From Azospirillum sp. B21 (GTDB lineage: Bacteria > Pseudomonadota > Alphaproteobacteria > Azospirillales > Azospirillaceae), in the NCBI RefSeq assembly GCF_008364825.1, contig NZ_VTTO01000005.1, positions 162,689-226,688 on the forward strand: a stretch of DNA of 64,000 nt, written 5' to 3'. The position numbers and the translations under genes were made by a program. This document shows, piece by piece, positions 52,778 to 63,148 of this stretch; positions within the stretch are counted from its first letter, which is position 1, and the number at the start of each line of letters is the position of its first letter. A model generated the notes under the pieces. The model saw only the letters and a list, made by a program, of their open reading frames with translations. It made no database searches and was not told the DNA's origin.

Positions 52778-54004
52778 TTACGCCGCCCGGCTCAACGCCT
52801 CGACGGCGATGACGCCCAGCGTGTGGCGGGCGATCATCCGTTCCTCGTCGGTCGGGATGATGAACACCGGCACCCGGCTGTCCTGGGCGGAGATGCGCGT
52901 CGCCTTCGCCCGGTTGGCCGCCGGGTCGATGGACACGCCGAGCCAGCCCAGCTTCTCCGCGACCCGTGCCCGCACCAGCGTGGAGTTCTCGCCCACGCCT
53001 GCGGTGAACACCACCGCGTCCAACCCGCCCATCGAGCCGGCCAGCGCCGCAACCTGCTTGGCGACGTTGTGACAGAACAGCTCCACCGCCTCGGCCGCCG
53101 CCGGAAGATCGGAGTTCTCCAGGTCGCGCATGTCGTTGGAGAGGCCCGACACGCCCAGCATGCCCGACTTGTGATAGAGCAGCTTCTCCAACTCGTCGGC
53201 GCCGTAACCCTTCTCGCGCATCAGGTAGATCAGCACGCCGGGGTCGATGGCGCCCGGCCGGGTGCCCATCGGCACGCCGTCCAGCGCGGTGAAGCCCATG
53301 GTGGTGTCGACGCTGTGCCCGGCGCGCATGGCGCACAGGCTGGCGCCGCTGCCGAGATGGCAGACAACCACATGCGCATTCGCCAGCTCCGGCGCGACCT
53401 GCGGCAGGCGGTGGGCGATGTATTCGTAGCTCAGGCCGTGGAAGCCGTAGCGCCGGATGCCCTCCGCCGTCAGTTCGCGCGGGATGGCGAAGGTCTGCGA
53501 CTGCCAGGGCTGGGTCTGGTGGAAGGCGGTGTCGAAGCAGGCCACCTGCGGCAGGGAGGGGTAGACCTGCGCCAGCGCCCGCATGGCGGCGATGTTGTGC
53601 GGCTCGTGCAGCGGAGCGAGCGGGATCAACTCCTCCAGCTGGTCGAGCACGGTCGGGGTGACGCGCACGGGGGCCGAGAAGCGGGTGCCGCCATGGACGA
53701 CGCGATGGCCGGCGGCCACCAGCGTGGCGCCCTTCAGCGTGTCGCCGATCCAGTCGAGCAGATGGTGGAGCAGTTCCGGACGGCCCGGATTCTCACCGGC
53801 GGCCCAGCTGTGGTCGGCGATCTTGTGGCGGGCGGCGTCCTTCGCCTCGAAGCGGGGAGCCGTGCCGATGCCGGAGATCTGGCCGGTGACGACCGGCTCC
53901 AGCTCCGCCGCGCTGCCGCCCTGGAAGACCGAGAACTTCAGGCTGGAAGAGCCGGCGTTGATGACGAGGCAGGCGTCGCTGCCGGAATTGGAATGTGCAG
54001 CCAT
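52778..54004 (-). CDS. ackA: Acetate kinase
   Basis: Cytoplasmic kinase of 408 residues that interconverts acetyl phosphate and acetate with ADP/ATP. Motifs: VINAGSSSLKFSVFQGG at the start, GHRVVHGG (near residue 98), RYGFHGLSYEYIAHRLPQ and CHLGSGASLCA, and the adenosine-site stretch VVFTAGVGENS. Thirteen bases separate it from the phosphate acyltransferase, so they form an operon that makes or uses acetate through acetyl-CoA. Confidence 0.95.
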   Translation of the reverse strand: MAAHSNSGSDACLVINAGSSSLKFSVFQGGSAAELEPVVTGQISGIGTAPRFEAKDAARHKIADHSWAAGENPGRPELLHHLLDWIGDTLKGATLVAAGHRVVHGGTRFSAPVRVTPTVLDQLEELIPLAPLHEPHNIAAMRALAQVYPSLPQVACFDTAFHQTQPWQSQTFAIPRELTAEGIRRYGFHGLSYEYIAHRLPQVAPELANAHVVVCHLGSGASLCAMRAGHSVDTTMGFTALDGVPMGTRPGAIDPGVLIYLMREKGYGADELEKLLYHKSGMLGVSGLSNDMRDLENSDLPAAAEAVELFCHNVAKQVAALAGSMGGLDAVVFTAGVGENSTLVRARVAEKLGWLGVSIDPAANRAKATRISAQDSRVPVFIIPTDEERMIARHTLGVIAVEALSRAA

Positions 54005-54016
54005 GACGAAAGCGTC

Positions 54017-55459
54017 CTATTCGGCGGCCAGCGCGAGCTTGGGCTGGCGTTGAGCGGCGGCGACCAGCGAGGCGACGGCGCAGGAGGCGAGACGTGCCCG
54101 CACATTGTCGGCGCGGCTGGTGAGGATGACCGGCACCTTGGCGCCCAGCACGATGCCGGCGAGGTCGGCGTTGGCCAGGAAGGACAACTGCTTGACAAGC
54201 ATGTTGCCGGCTTCCAGGTCGGGCGCAAGCAGGATGTCCGGCTGGCCGGCGACCGGGGAGGTGATGCCCTTGGTGCGGGCGGCCTCGGCGGAGATGGCGT
54301 TGTCGAAGGCCAGCGGGCCGTCCAGGATGCCGCCGGTGATCTGGCCGCGGTCGGCCATCTTGCACAGGGCGGCGGCTTCCAGCGTGGTGTTGATCTTCGG
54401 GTTGATCGTCTCGACCGCCGACAGGATGGCCACGCGCGGGGTGTCGACGCCCAGCACCTTGGCGAGGTTGATGGCGTTCTGGACGATGTGGACCTTGTCC
54501 TCCAGCGTCGGATAGATGTTGATCGCCGCGTCGGTGATCAGCAGCGTCTTGGAGTAGGTCGGCACATTCATCAGGAAGACGTGGCTGATCCGGCTGGCGG
54601 TGCGCAGGCCGGTCTCCTTCTTCACCACCTCGCCCATCAGTTCGTCGGTGTGCAGGCTTCCCTTCATCACCGCTTCGGCCTCGCCGGTGCGGGCCAGTGC
54701 CACGGCGGCTGCCGCGGCGGCACGGCTGTGAGCGGCGTCGACGATGCGGTAGCGGGCGATGTCGAGCCCGTTGGCTGCGGCGACCTTGCGGATGACGGCT
54801 TCCGGACCGACCAGGATCGGCTCGATCAGGCCCGCCTGGGCGGCCTCGACGGCGCCCTGGAGGGAGCTGGCGTCGCAGGGATAGGCCACGGCGGTGACGA
54901 CCGGCGGCAGCTCGTCGCATTTGCCGAGCAGCGCGTCATGCTTGTCGTGGCGGATCATCTGAATCTGCGGCAGCTCATGGGCCGGGCGGATGACCTTCTG
55001 GGTGGGGGCGATCACTTCGGCAGTGCCGAGAACGACGACTTCGCCATCCTGGTTGGTGCAGACGCAGTCGAAGACGACGACGTTCTTGGCCGGGCGCTTT
55101 TCGATGACGGTGACGGTGGCGGTGACGATGTCGCCGAGGCCGACCGGGCGGCGGAACTGCAGGCTCTGCCCGGCATAGAGCGATCCGGCGCCGGGCAGGT
55201 AGGTGCCGAGCACGCCGGAGATCAGGGAACCCGACCACATGCCCGGCCCGATCACCTTCTGGAAGCGGCTGTCGGCCGCGAATTTCGGGTCGAGATGGGC
55301 CGGGTTGATGTTGCCCGACACGGTCGCGAACAACTCCACATCCATCAGCGTCAGCTGGCGGGAAAGGCTGGCCGTCTGGCCGATCTGAATCTCGTCGAAG
55401 GTCACATTCTCGACCACGGCGCCGATGCCGTTGCCGAACGCTTCACCACTGGCACGCAT
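54017..55459 (-). CDS. pta: Fused MaoC-like hydratase domain and phosphate acetyl/butyryltransferase
   Basis: 480 residues. Residues about 15-160 form a MaoC-like hot-dog domain (FATVSGNINPAHLDPKFAAD, GMWSGSLISGVLGTYLPGAG). The C-terminal 300 residues are the phosphate acyltransferase fold (VEAAQAGLIEPILVGPEAVI, PRVAILSAVETINPKINTTL, ILDGPLAFDNAISAEAARTK). Such fusions are annotated as bifunctional enoyl-CoA hydratase/phosphate acetyltransferase. The MaoC part may be catalytic or structural. It is paired with ackA for interconversion of acyl-CoA and acyl phosphate. An AT-rich palindrome lies 130 bases upstream. Confidence 0.92.
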   Translation of the reverse strand: MRASGEAFGNGIGAVVENVTFDEIQIGQTASLSRQLTLMDVELFATVSGNINPAHLDPKFAADSRFQKVIGPGMWSGSLISGVLGTYLPGAGSLYAGQSLQFRRPVGLGDIVTATVTVIEKRPAKNVVVFDCVCTNQDGEVVVLGTAEVIAPTQKVIRPAHELPQIQMIRHDKHDALLGKCDELPPVVTAVAYPCDASSLQGAVEAAQAGLIEPILVGPEAVIRKVAAANGLDIARYRIVDAAHSRAAAAAAVALARTGEAEAVMKGSLHTDELMGEVVKKETGLRTASRISHVFLMNVPTYSKTLLITDAAINIYPTLEDKVHIVQNAINLAKVLGVDTPRVAILSAVETINPKINTTLEAAALCKMADRGQITGGILDGPLAFDNAISAEAARTKGITSPVAGQPDILLAPDLEAGNMLVKQLSFLANADLAGIVLGAKVPVILTSRADNVRARLASCAVASLVAAAQRQPKLALAAE

Positions 55460-55587
55460 TTTTGAACACTCCGGTTGACCGGGTCGATCGAGCGGCCCGT
55501 TTTAAGGCTCGACAGGGCGGCGCCTGGAAAATCGGAAACGTTCCGCTGCCGGCTTGTGCCGGCTTTCTGCGCCGCGCGGGAACCATA

Positions 55588-55603
55588 GATATATTAGTAT
55601 ATT
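55588..55603. promoter_or_regulatory. AT-rich palindrome, copy 2 (before pta)
   Basis: GATATATTAGTATATT, with palindromic core TATATTARTATA shared with 51578-51593. It is an island of low GC in the pta promoter region. Confidence 0.55.
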
Positions 55604-55680
55604 AAATGTGCATTGCAACATAGAACCAACGGAAACCCCGGCCCTTGACACTATGCCGCAGGTCTATGGTGCGGCTGGGC

Positions 55681-55722
55681 GGGGAACCCCCCTTCCCCCG
55701 GGGAGAGAGTCGGGGAAAGGGG
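55681..55722. repeat. Degenerate REP-like palindrome
   Basis: GGGAACCCCCCTTCCCCCGG followed by GGAGAGAGTCGGGGAAAGG, a diverged copy of the CCCTCACCCC repeat family. Confidence 0.5.
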
Positions 55723-55876
55723 GCAGAAGGGCGAGCAATCTCAGCGATCACGACGCTCGCCGCCCGTCCTGGAAGCCCCTTTGGGCGCGGCCTTTCCGGT
55801 TCTTGTCGCTTCTCCGGGGGCGGGAGAGAGCGGGGCGGGACGGTCGCGGGGCAGGGGGCCTCCGGATCTCTGGAAA

Positions 55877-57304
<1,428 letters not shown>

Positions 57305-57341
57305 GATTGGAGAAAGGGCGCGAAAGGACGTACGCGGCTGC

Positions 57342-58223
57342 TCAGCGCAGCTTGGGGCGGCGGTAGATGAACCAGTAGACCGCACCCACCATGACCGCAC
57401 CGCCGATCCAGTTGCCGATGGTGACCGCGGCGAGGTTGACCAGATAATGGCCGACCGGGATGGAGGGAGCGGAGCGGCCGAGGTCGGCCCAGAAGCTGTC
57501 CGGCGCGCCCCATTCGATCAGCAGGCCGAGCGGGACGAAATACATATTGGCGACGCAGTGCTCGAAGCCGGCGGCGACGAAGGCGGCGACCGGGAAGGTG
57601 ATCGCCAGGATCTTGTCGCCGACGCTGCGCGCGCCGAGCGCCAGCCAGACGGCAAGGCAGACCAGCACGTTGCAGAGTATACCGAGGAAGAAGGCCTGGC
57701 TTGTCGGCAGCGAGCTTTTGGCCACCGCGAAATACAGCGCCGATGCGCCGACCGCGCCGTGCCCGAAGGTATATTGCCCCGACAGGAAGACCAGCAGCGC
57801 CGTGCCGGCGGCGCCGACGAAGTTGCCGATCCACACCGTGGTCCACACCCGCATCATCTCGCGGGCATGCAGCCGGCCGCTGGCCCAGGCCATCACCATC
57901 AGCGCGTCGCCGGTGAACAGCTGCGCACCGCCGACGATCACCAGGATCAGGCCCATGGAGAAGACCAGCCCGCCCAGCAGCCGGGTCAGACCGTAGGGCA
58001 GCATGCCTTCCGCCCCCGACATGGTGACGGTGGCGAACAGGCCGCCCAGCGCAATGAAGGCGCCGGCCAGTACGGCCAGCGCGAACAGGGTGGGGGTGTC
58101 GTAATGTGCCTTCTTGACGCCGAGGTTTTCGGCGGCGAGAGCGATGGCGTCGGGCATCAGTGCGTCGAGAGTTTGCGGAGTCGGCTGGCTCCAGCCCCCC
58201 ACGTCCTTGCTGTCCATGTTCAT
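57342..58223 (-). CDS. Formate/nitrite transporter family channel (FocA/NirC type)
   Basis: Membrane protein of 293 residues with six helices. The start MNMDSKDVGGWSQPTPQTLD is typical, and the family features are GGAQLFTGDALMVMAWASGR, WIGNFVGAAGTALLVFLSGQ, GILCNVLVCLAVWLALGARS and FVAAGFEHCVANMYFVPLGL. The histidine in FEHCVANM is the central gate histidine of the family. Beside ackA/pta it more likely passes formate, acetate or a related anion. Two TGTAG-CTACA palindromes lie upstream. The ATG at 58223 was chosen over the extended frame to 58406. Confidence 0.93.
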   Translation of the reverse strand: MNMDSKDVGGWSQPTPQTLDALMPDAIALAAENLGVKKAHYDTPTLFALAVLAGAFIALGGLFATVTMSGAEGMLPYGLTRLLGGLVFSMGLILVIVGGAQLFTGDALMVMAWASGRLHAREMMRVWTTVWIGNFVGAAGTALLVFLSGQYTFGHGAVGASALYFAVAKSSLPTSQAFFLGILCNVLVCLAVWLALGARSVGDKILAITFPVAAFVAAGFEHCVANMYFVPLGLLIEWGAPDSFWADLGRSAPSIPVGHYLVNLAAVTIGNWIGGAVMVGAVYWFIYRRPKLR

Positions 58224-58307
58224 CGGTCGATGTCCTTGCTGCCGCGCATCGGTGCAGGCCCGTCGGCGGGAAGCGGTCCCGGACCCTGCCGGTTTCCGCT
58301 CCCGCCT

Positions 58308-58322
58308 TGTAGCTTTACTACA
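58308..58322. promoter_or_regulatory. TGTAG-N5-CTACA palindrome, copy 1
   Basis: TGTAGCTTTACTACA lies about 85 bases upstream of the FNT start. The same arms and spacing occur at 58453-58467. The regulator is not identified. Confidence 0.55.
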
Positions 58323-58452
58323 TACTCCTGTCGGGGCAGACCGTGCAAGCGCGCCCCCTGGGTAATTCCGTCGCAGGGGGCGCAGGGGCGGCAGGTTGGA
58401 AAACAAGGATTTTCCAGGAAAATGCTGCGGATGCGTGCTTGGGTTGCGGCTC

Positions 58453-58467
58453 TGTAGTGTTGCTACA
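58453..58467. promoter_or_regulatory. TGTAG-N5-CTACA palindrome, copy 2
   Basis: TGTAGTGTTGCTACA, followed by T as in copy 1. It lies just after the 3' end of the diguanylate cyclase gene, 230 bases upstream of the FNT start. Confidence 0.5.
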
Positions 58468-58498
58468 TCATGCCTGGAAGGCGGCCGGCGCGCGCGGT

Positions 58499-60178
58499 TC
58501 AGCGGCGCGGATCGCAGACGGCATAGCGGCCCCGCCCGGCATGCTTGGCACGGTAGAGCGCGTCGTCCGCCGCCTTCACGAGGGACCGGACGTCGTCGGC
58601 ATCCCGCGGGTACAGCGCGATGCCGATGCTGGCGCCGACCGCCACGCGCTCGCCGCCGAACGTGATCTCCGCCGACAGGGCGCGGATCAGCTTGCCGGCG
58701 ATCCGCTCCGCATCGACGGGCGAGCCGATTCTCTCCAGCAGCACGGTGAACTCGTCACCGCCGATGCGTGCGACGAGGTCGGAGCCGCGCAGGCATCCCG
58801 ACAGCCGATCCGCCGTCACACGCAGCACCTGGTCGCCCGCGCCGTGGCCCAGCCGGTCGTTCACCGGCTTGAAGCCGTCCAGATCGATGAACAGCAAGGC
58901 CAGCGGCTGGCCGATGCGGCGCGACCGTTCAAGTTCGGATTCGGTGCGGGCGAAGAACAGCCGGCGGTTCGGCAGGCCGGTCAGCGGATCGTGGTTGGCG
59001 AGATGGTCCTTTTCCGCTTCGCTGCGCCGAAGCATTTCCTCCATGGCGCGGCGGTCGGTGACGTCGCGGGAAATGCCGACGACGCCGAGAACGGTCCCTT
59101 CGCGGTCGCGGCAGACGGTCTTGACGGTTTCCATCAGCCGCTGCCGGCCGTCGGGGTAGACGAACCATTCCTCGTTGCGCGCCATTCCCTGTTCCATGGC
59201 GCGCAGATCCCCCTGCCGGCGGCGTTCCGCCGTTTCGGTGTCGACCAGATCGGCATCCCGCAACCGGTCGTCGGGAAGCGGCCGCCAGCCGACATAATCG
59301 AGGGCCGCAAGGTTGTAGTTGAGGTAGACGCCGTCCCGGTCCTTGAAGAAGACGATGTCCGGCATCGAATCGATCAGGCTTTGCAGAACCGCGCGCTCAT
59401 GGTGCAGAGCCTCCAGCGTGGCGCGATGATCGGTCACATCCTCCATCAGCCAGACCTCGCCGCCCTGGGTCAGATAGGCGAAGAAGCGGATCCAGCGCCG
59501 GTTGCCGTTTTTGCAGGTGATCTCCAGGTCGGTCAGGACCGAGGCTTCGGCCAGCCGTGCGGCGTCGTAGCGGCTGCGGATCTTACGGTCATGGCCGGGG
59601 TAAGCGGTGGAGAACCATGCGTCCATGCTGGGCAGATCTTCCTGCCGGTAGCCGGTCAGCCGCTCCGCCGCCTGGTTGATGAAGATCCGCTCGTCCTCGA
59701 CATAGGCCGCCGCCATCGGCAGATGTTCCACCATCCGCGACAGGTGCAGCGCGGAGGGCGCCGCCGATTCGGCCGGACGCGACCTGCCATGCACGAGCAT
59801 CGCCATCCGCCCGTCCGTCAGACGGATGCCGGAGCAGTGGCAGGACAGGGAGGCCGGGCCGGACGCAGCCGCAATGATCCAGCGCTCGCTCACGCGGGCG
59901 CCGTTCGAAAGCAGAAGGGCGTATTCGGGAAGCCGCTGCCGGACCGACTCCGGCAGGATGCAATCGGCGTTCGAGGGGAGTTCATGCGGCGACCGCAATC
60001 CCCAAAGGGTGCAAGCCGCGCCGTTCGCCCAGAGGGCGTGGCCGGTCCGCAGATCGGCGACCCAGATCGGGTCGTCAATCAGGGTAAGTGCTGAAAAATC
60101 ATTCGTTGACCAATGTTGGCCGGACGTATGGTTGATGCAGGCTGCCGCGCCCATGTCGGAGTACGTCCAAGATGACAA
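58499..60178 (-). CDS. Diguanylate cyclase with PAS sensor domains
   Basis: 559 residues. Three PAS-like regions are visible: about 30-130 (degenerate, DPIWVADLRTGHALWANGAA), 145-270 (MVEHLPMAAAYVEDERIFIN, then a PAC-like end GEVWLMEDVTDHRATLEAL) and 285-395 (LIDSMPDIVFFKDRDGVYLN, GVVGISRDVTDRRAMEEML). The GGDEF domain (about 405-555) has DPLTGLPNRRLFF, the active site RIGGDEF at about 471-477 and the inhibitory RxxD site (RGSD) five residues before it. No membrane helix and no EAL. It should make cyclic di-GMP in response to a cytoplasmic signal such as redox or ligand. Confidence 0.92.
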   Translation of the reverse strand: MSSWTYSDMGAAACINHTSGQHWSTNDFSALTLIDDPIWVADLRTGHALWANGAACTLWGLRSPHELPSNADCILPESVRQRLPEYALLLSNGARVSERWIIAAASGPASLSCHCSGIRLTDGRMAMLVHGRSRPAESAAPSALHLSRMVEHLPMAAAYVEDERIFINQAAERLTGYRQEDLPSMDAWFSTAYPGHDRKIRSRYDAARLAEASVLTDLEITCKNGNRRWIRFFAYLTQGGEVWLMEDVTDHRATLEALHHERAVLQSLIDSMPDIVFFKDRDGVYLNYNLAALDYVGWRPLPDDRLRDADLVDTETAERRRQGDLRAMEQGMARNEEWFVYPDGRQRLMETVKTVCRDREGTVLGVVGISRDVTDRRAMEEMLRRSEAEKDHLANHDPLTGLPNRRLFFARTESELERSRRIGQPLALLFIDLDGFKPVNDRLGHGAGDQVLRVTADRLSGCLRGSDLVARIGGDEFTVLLERIGSPVDAERIAGKLIRALSAEITFGGERVAVGASIGIALYPRDADDVRSLVKAADDALYRAKHAGRGRYAVCDPRR

Positions 60179-60357
60179 TTGTAAGCATTTTATCAGACCG
60201 AAACGTTAATTTCATACGAACGCAACACGTCGGACTCTCCGAATTGCGCGGAGAGGTTGGGGCATTTCATTTGGACGCTTAAGTATTTTTATGCGGCGCG
60301 TTGGGAAATGAAAGATTGCCTTGGGTGCGGCTTTAAGGCCCACGCAACCGGCAGTCG

Positions 60358-61674
60358 TCAGCCAAGCAGTTGTTCGAACAGGTCGCCGCCGCCCATCTGG
60401 CCGCCTTTCAGCATCAAATCCAGCCCGTCCGCCGCGGGATCGTCGGCATGGGTGCGGCTGACGGTGACGCCGGGCGCCAAGGTGCAGCGGTAGGACAACC
60501 CCCAGCAGCCGAGCGCCCGCACCGCGAGGCTCGATGTGTCGCCGCCGGCGATGCCGACCCGGCGCAGGGGCACCGCGCGCAGCACCGCTGCGACGAATGC
60601 CGCCGTGGCCGCTGCGACCCGTCCGGCGCGGGTGGTGTCGGCGCTTCCCGGCTCGGCCGGCGCGGTCCAGACCAGCGTGTGGCGTCCGGCGGCCAAGGAG
60701 GAGGCAACCTCCCCCAGCAGACTTGCGCCATAGGTGGGATCGTCGCACAGGGCGGCGGCATCGGCCTGGATGCGGTTGTAGGACTTGGCCGCTTCGATCT
60801 GCCGGCGGGTTACCGGCGACAGGCTGCCGGCCATCAGGAAGACCGGAGCTGTCGCGGCGGCGAGCGGCGTCTCCCCGATGACTGCGGGCGGGGATTGGGC
60901 GTCCCAATGAGCGGTCAGAGCCTGGGCGACGCTGCTCGGTCCCAGCGCCAGCAGTGGCCGGCGCCGGGCATGGCTCCAGATCAGCCGGCCGACGGGGGCG
61001 AGATCGGGGCTGCGGGATACGTCCAGAAGCACGGCGGGGGGATGCTCCGCCAGCAGGCGTTCCAGCCGGATGTCCAGCGCGGCGTCGTCCAGGCAGTAAT
61101 CGGGATAGTGCAGAGCCGCCGTCCCGTCGAGCCCCTGCGCGGCGAGGTGCCGGCGCAGGTCGGCTTCCGCCATCGGGGTGACGGGGTGGACGCTCATGGT
61201 CGGGTGACGGTCGATGCGGTGGACCGTGCCACCGGTGCCGGCTGCGGCGAACAGGGTGCTGAACAGGCAGTAGCGGCCGATGTTCGGCTGCCCGCCGACC
61301 ACCGGGCGGAAGCGGTTGGGGAAATGGGGCGCAAGGGTGCGCACCGCCTCCCCGAGGCTGCCGATTTCAGGAGCGCTGTCGAAGGTCGAGCAGCATTTGT
61401 AATGCATCACCGGCACACCCAGCGCCGAGAAGAAGCGGCCGACCGGCTCCAGTTCCATCCGCATGGCGTCGGGTGGCATGCTGCGGGCCGCCCCGGCGAT
61501 GCCGACGGCGTCGAGCGGGCCACCGGCGTTTCTCTGTGCGGCACCCAGCCGGGCGACATCGGGCACATCGAGGAACAGCAACGCCCGCCGCCCGGCCTTC
61601 GCCAGCGCGGCCAGCGTGTCGGTCGCCCCAGTGAAGTCGTCGCCGTACCAGCCGAGCTTCGGGATCGCCGCCAC
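60358..61674 (-). CDS. Four-carbon acid-sugar kinase family protein (DUF1537/OtnK type)
   Basis: About 438 residues. The N-domain has LGWYGDDFTGATDTLAAL, with the DDFTGATD signature of the family, and the C-domain GIAGGDTSSLAVRALG, the nucleotide-binding G-G-DT motif. These kinases phosphorylate sugar acids such as erythronate, threonate or 3-oxo-isoapionate. The frame lacks an ATG near the domain; a GTG at 61674 five bases after the RuBisCO-like stop starts the protein well. Its close coupling to the RuBisCO-like gene suggests that the kinase makes the phosphorylated substrate of that enzyme. Confidence 0.87.
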   Translation of the reverse strand: MAAIPKLGWYGDDFTGATDTLAALAKAGRRALLFLDVPDVARLGAAQRNAGGPLDAVGIAGAARSMPPDAMRMELEPVGRFFSALGVPVMHYKCCSTFDSAPEIGSLGEAVRTLAPHFPNRFRPVVGGQPNIGRYCLFSTLFAAAGTGGTVHRIDRHPTMSVHPVTPMAEADLRRHLAAQGLDGTAALHYPDYCLDDAALDIRLERLLAEHPPAVLLDVSRSPDLAPVGRLIWSHARRRPLLALGPSSVAQALTAHWDAQSPPAVIGETPLAAATAPVFLMAGSLSPVTRRQIEAAKSYNRIQADAAALCDDPTYGASLLGEVASSLAAGRHTLVWTAPAEPGSADTTRAGRVAAATAAFVAAVLRAVPLRRVGIAGGDTSSLAVRALGCWGLSYRCTLAPGVTVSRTHADDPAADGLDLMLKGGQMGGGDLFEQLLG

Positions 61675-61679
61675 GGGGT

Positions 61680-62960
61680 TCAGCCCTTCTTTCCGAAAAA
61701 GTCCAGCGACCGGCGCAACTCCGGCAGGTCCGCCGCGGCGTCGTCGAGGGTGCGCCCGGCGCGGACGGCGTCCCAGGCCTGCCGGATGCTCTGCACGCCA
61801 GCCGCCGGTCCATCTGGATGGGCCATGATGCCGCCGCCGGACATGAACATCAGGTCTGCCGTGCCAACCGCTTCCCAGGTGACTGGCACCGTGCCGGCCC
61901 ATTGGCCGGAGGAGAAGGCGGGCATGACGGCGTCCGCGGCGTCGGACGCATCGGCGGCCAGCGGGGCAAGACAGGCGCGGGCGCCGTCGATCACCTCGGC
62001 GTCGGGCTGGGCGAATTTGCCGTTCAAGCCGTGGACATGCATGTGGTCCACCCCGGTCAGCCGCCAGAGCGCCTGATAGGCGTCGAAGCCGATGCCCAGC
62101 AGCGGGTGGCGCGACAGGGCGCCGAAACCGTTGCGGTGGCCGTGCAGCACCAGCCCGCTGTGCCGGCGCAGGGTCTGCACCGCCGAATGGCCGCACCAGT
62201 TCAGGCTGACCATGATGCAGGACCCGCCTTCGCGCTCCACCAGATCGGCGTGGCGGCGCATGGCGTCGGTCTCGTCGGTGATGTTGAAGGCGACCATCAC
62301 ATGCTTGCCGGTGCGGTCCTGATGGCGGCGCACCCGGTCCATCACCGCGGGGATGCGTTGGACCAGGGGCGCATGGGCCGGGTCGGCGCAGATCTCGTCG
62401 TCCTTGATGAAGTCGAGCCCGGCGGCACACAGCGTGCCGACCAGATCGCCGGTCTCCTCGGCCGACAACCCGACATTCGGCTTGATGATGGAGCCGACCA
62501 GCGGCCCGTCCGCCACCCCGGTCAGCCGGCGCGTGCCGGCGACGCCGTGGCGGGGCAGGTCGAACTGCGCGCGGTAGGCCTGCGGAATGCGAAGGGATTC
62601 CAGGCGGAGGCCGGTGACTTCTCCGAGATCATAGAGATTGCCGGCGACCGTGGCGGCCAGCGTGGGCAGGTTGGCGCCGATGTTGGCGGTGGGGAAGGAG
62701 ATGGTGATGCGGGCGCGTTGCCACGGGCCGGGAGTGCGCTGACGCTCCAGCCACGTGTTGGGGAGGGCAGGGGTGTCGGCGGTGTCGAGCTTCTCCACCG
62801 ATTCGACGATGGCGCGGGCACGGGCGCGCAGGTCGTCGGTCTCGCCGTGGACGCGGGTGAAGGTGCCGCAGGACTGCTCGCCCGCCATCACCTCCGCCAC
62901 CTTGGCCGGGGCGAGGGGGGTTTCGATCAGGTATGTGGCTTCGATGCGGTCGGCGTGCAT
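61680..62960 (-). CDS. RuBisCO-like protein (form IV)
   Basis: 426 residues with the RuBisCO large-subunit fold. The carbamylated-lysine motif is present (GLDFIKDDEI, K186), but the first active-site lysine motif reads KPN (K160) instead of KPK, and loop 6 (SSGQWAGTVPVTWEAVGTAD) has no equivalent of the CO2-binding lysine. It therefore cannot carboxylate ribulose bisphosphate. Relatives act as enolases/isomerases or as decarboxylases in sugar-acid breakdown; those paired with DUF1537 kinases are linked to apionate degradation (3-oxo-isoapionate 4-phosphate). The ATG at 62960 is preferred; in-frame alternatives are at 62984 and 63071. Confidence 0.88.
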   Translation of the reverse strand: MHADRIEATYLIETPLAPAKVAEVMAGEQSCGTFTRVHGETDDLRARARAIVESVEKLDTADTPALPNTWLERQRTPGPWQRARITISFPTANIGANLPTLAATVAGNLYDLGEVTGLRLESLRIPQAYRAQFDLPRHGVAGTRRLTGVADGPLVGSIIKPNVGLSAEETGDLVGTLCAAGLDFIKDDEICADPAHAPLVQRIPAVMDRVRRHQDRTGKHVMVAFNITDETDAMRRHADLVEREGGSCIMVSLNWCGHSAVQTLRRHSGLVLHGHRNGFGALSRHPLLGIGFDAYQALWRLTGVDHMHVHGLNGKFAQPDAEVIDGARACLAPLAADASDAADAVMPAFSSGQWAGTVPVTWEAVGTADLMFMSGGGIMAHPDGPAAGVQSIRQAWDAVRAGRTLDDAAADLPELRRSLDFFGKKG

Positions 62961-63007
62961 GGGCTTGGCCTTGTTCGGTCGCATGGAGGGGCGGTGGCTG
63001 CCGAGCG

Positions 63008-63124
63008 CCCCCTCCCCATCCCTCCCCCGCTTCGCGGGAGAGGGGGTTGGATGCTTGCGGGGGATTTGCAAAGGAGTGGCGGCAGTCCCCTCTCCCGCGA
63101 AGCGGGGGAGGGTTAGGGAGGGGG
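63008..63124. repeat. Inverted pair of GC-rich REP-like palindromes before the RuBisCO-like gene
   Basis: Copies near 63008-63046 (CCCCCTCCCCATCCCTCCCC) and 63087-63124 (CCCCTCTCCCGCGAAGCGGG) in opposite orientation, each with an internal GCTTCGCGGG-type hairpin. Confidence 0.75.
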
Positions 63125-63148
63125 CAAGACGCTCCTACGAAACGCCCC

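Larger units (their letters stand above)
55460..55876. other. Intergenic region between pta and eno
   Basis: 417 bases. It contains the AT-rich palindrome at 55588-55603 and a degenerate REP-like element at 55681-55722, listed separately. No gene was recognised. Confidence 0.6.

Noticed and set aside
61675..62430. N-terminal extension of the DUF1537 kinase frame
   Set aside because: It runs antiparallel in reading phase through the RuBisCO-like gene and has no domain. The kinase domain begins right after the GTG at 61674.
61680..62960. True RuBisCO large subunit
   Set aside because: The KPK and loop-6 lysines are missing and no small subunit or phosphoribulokinase is present.
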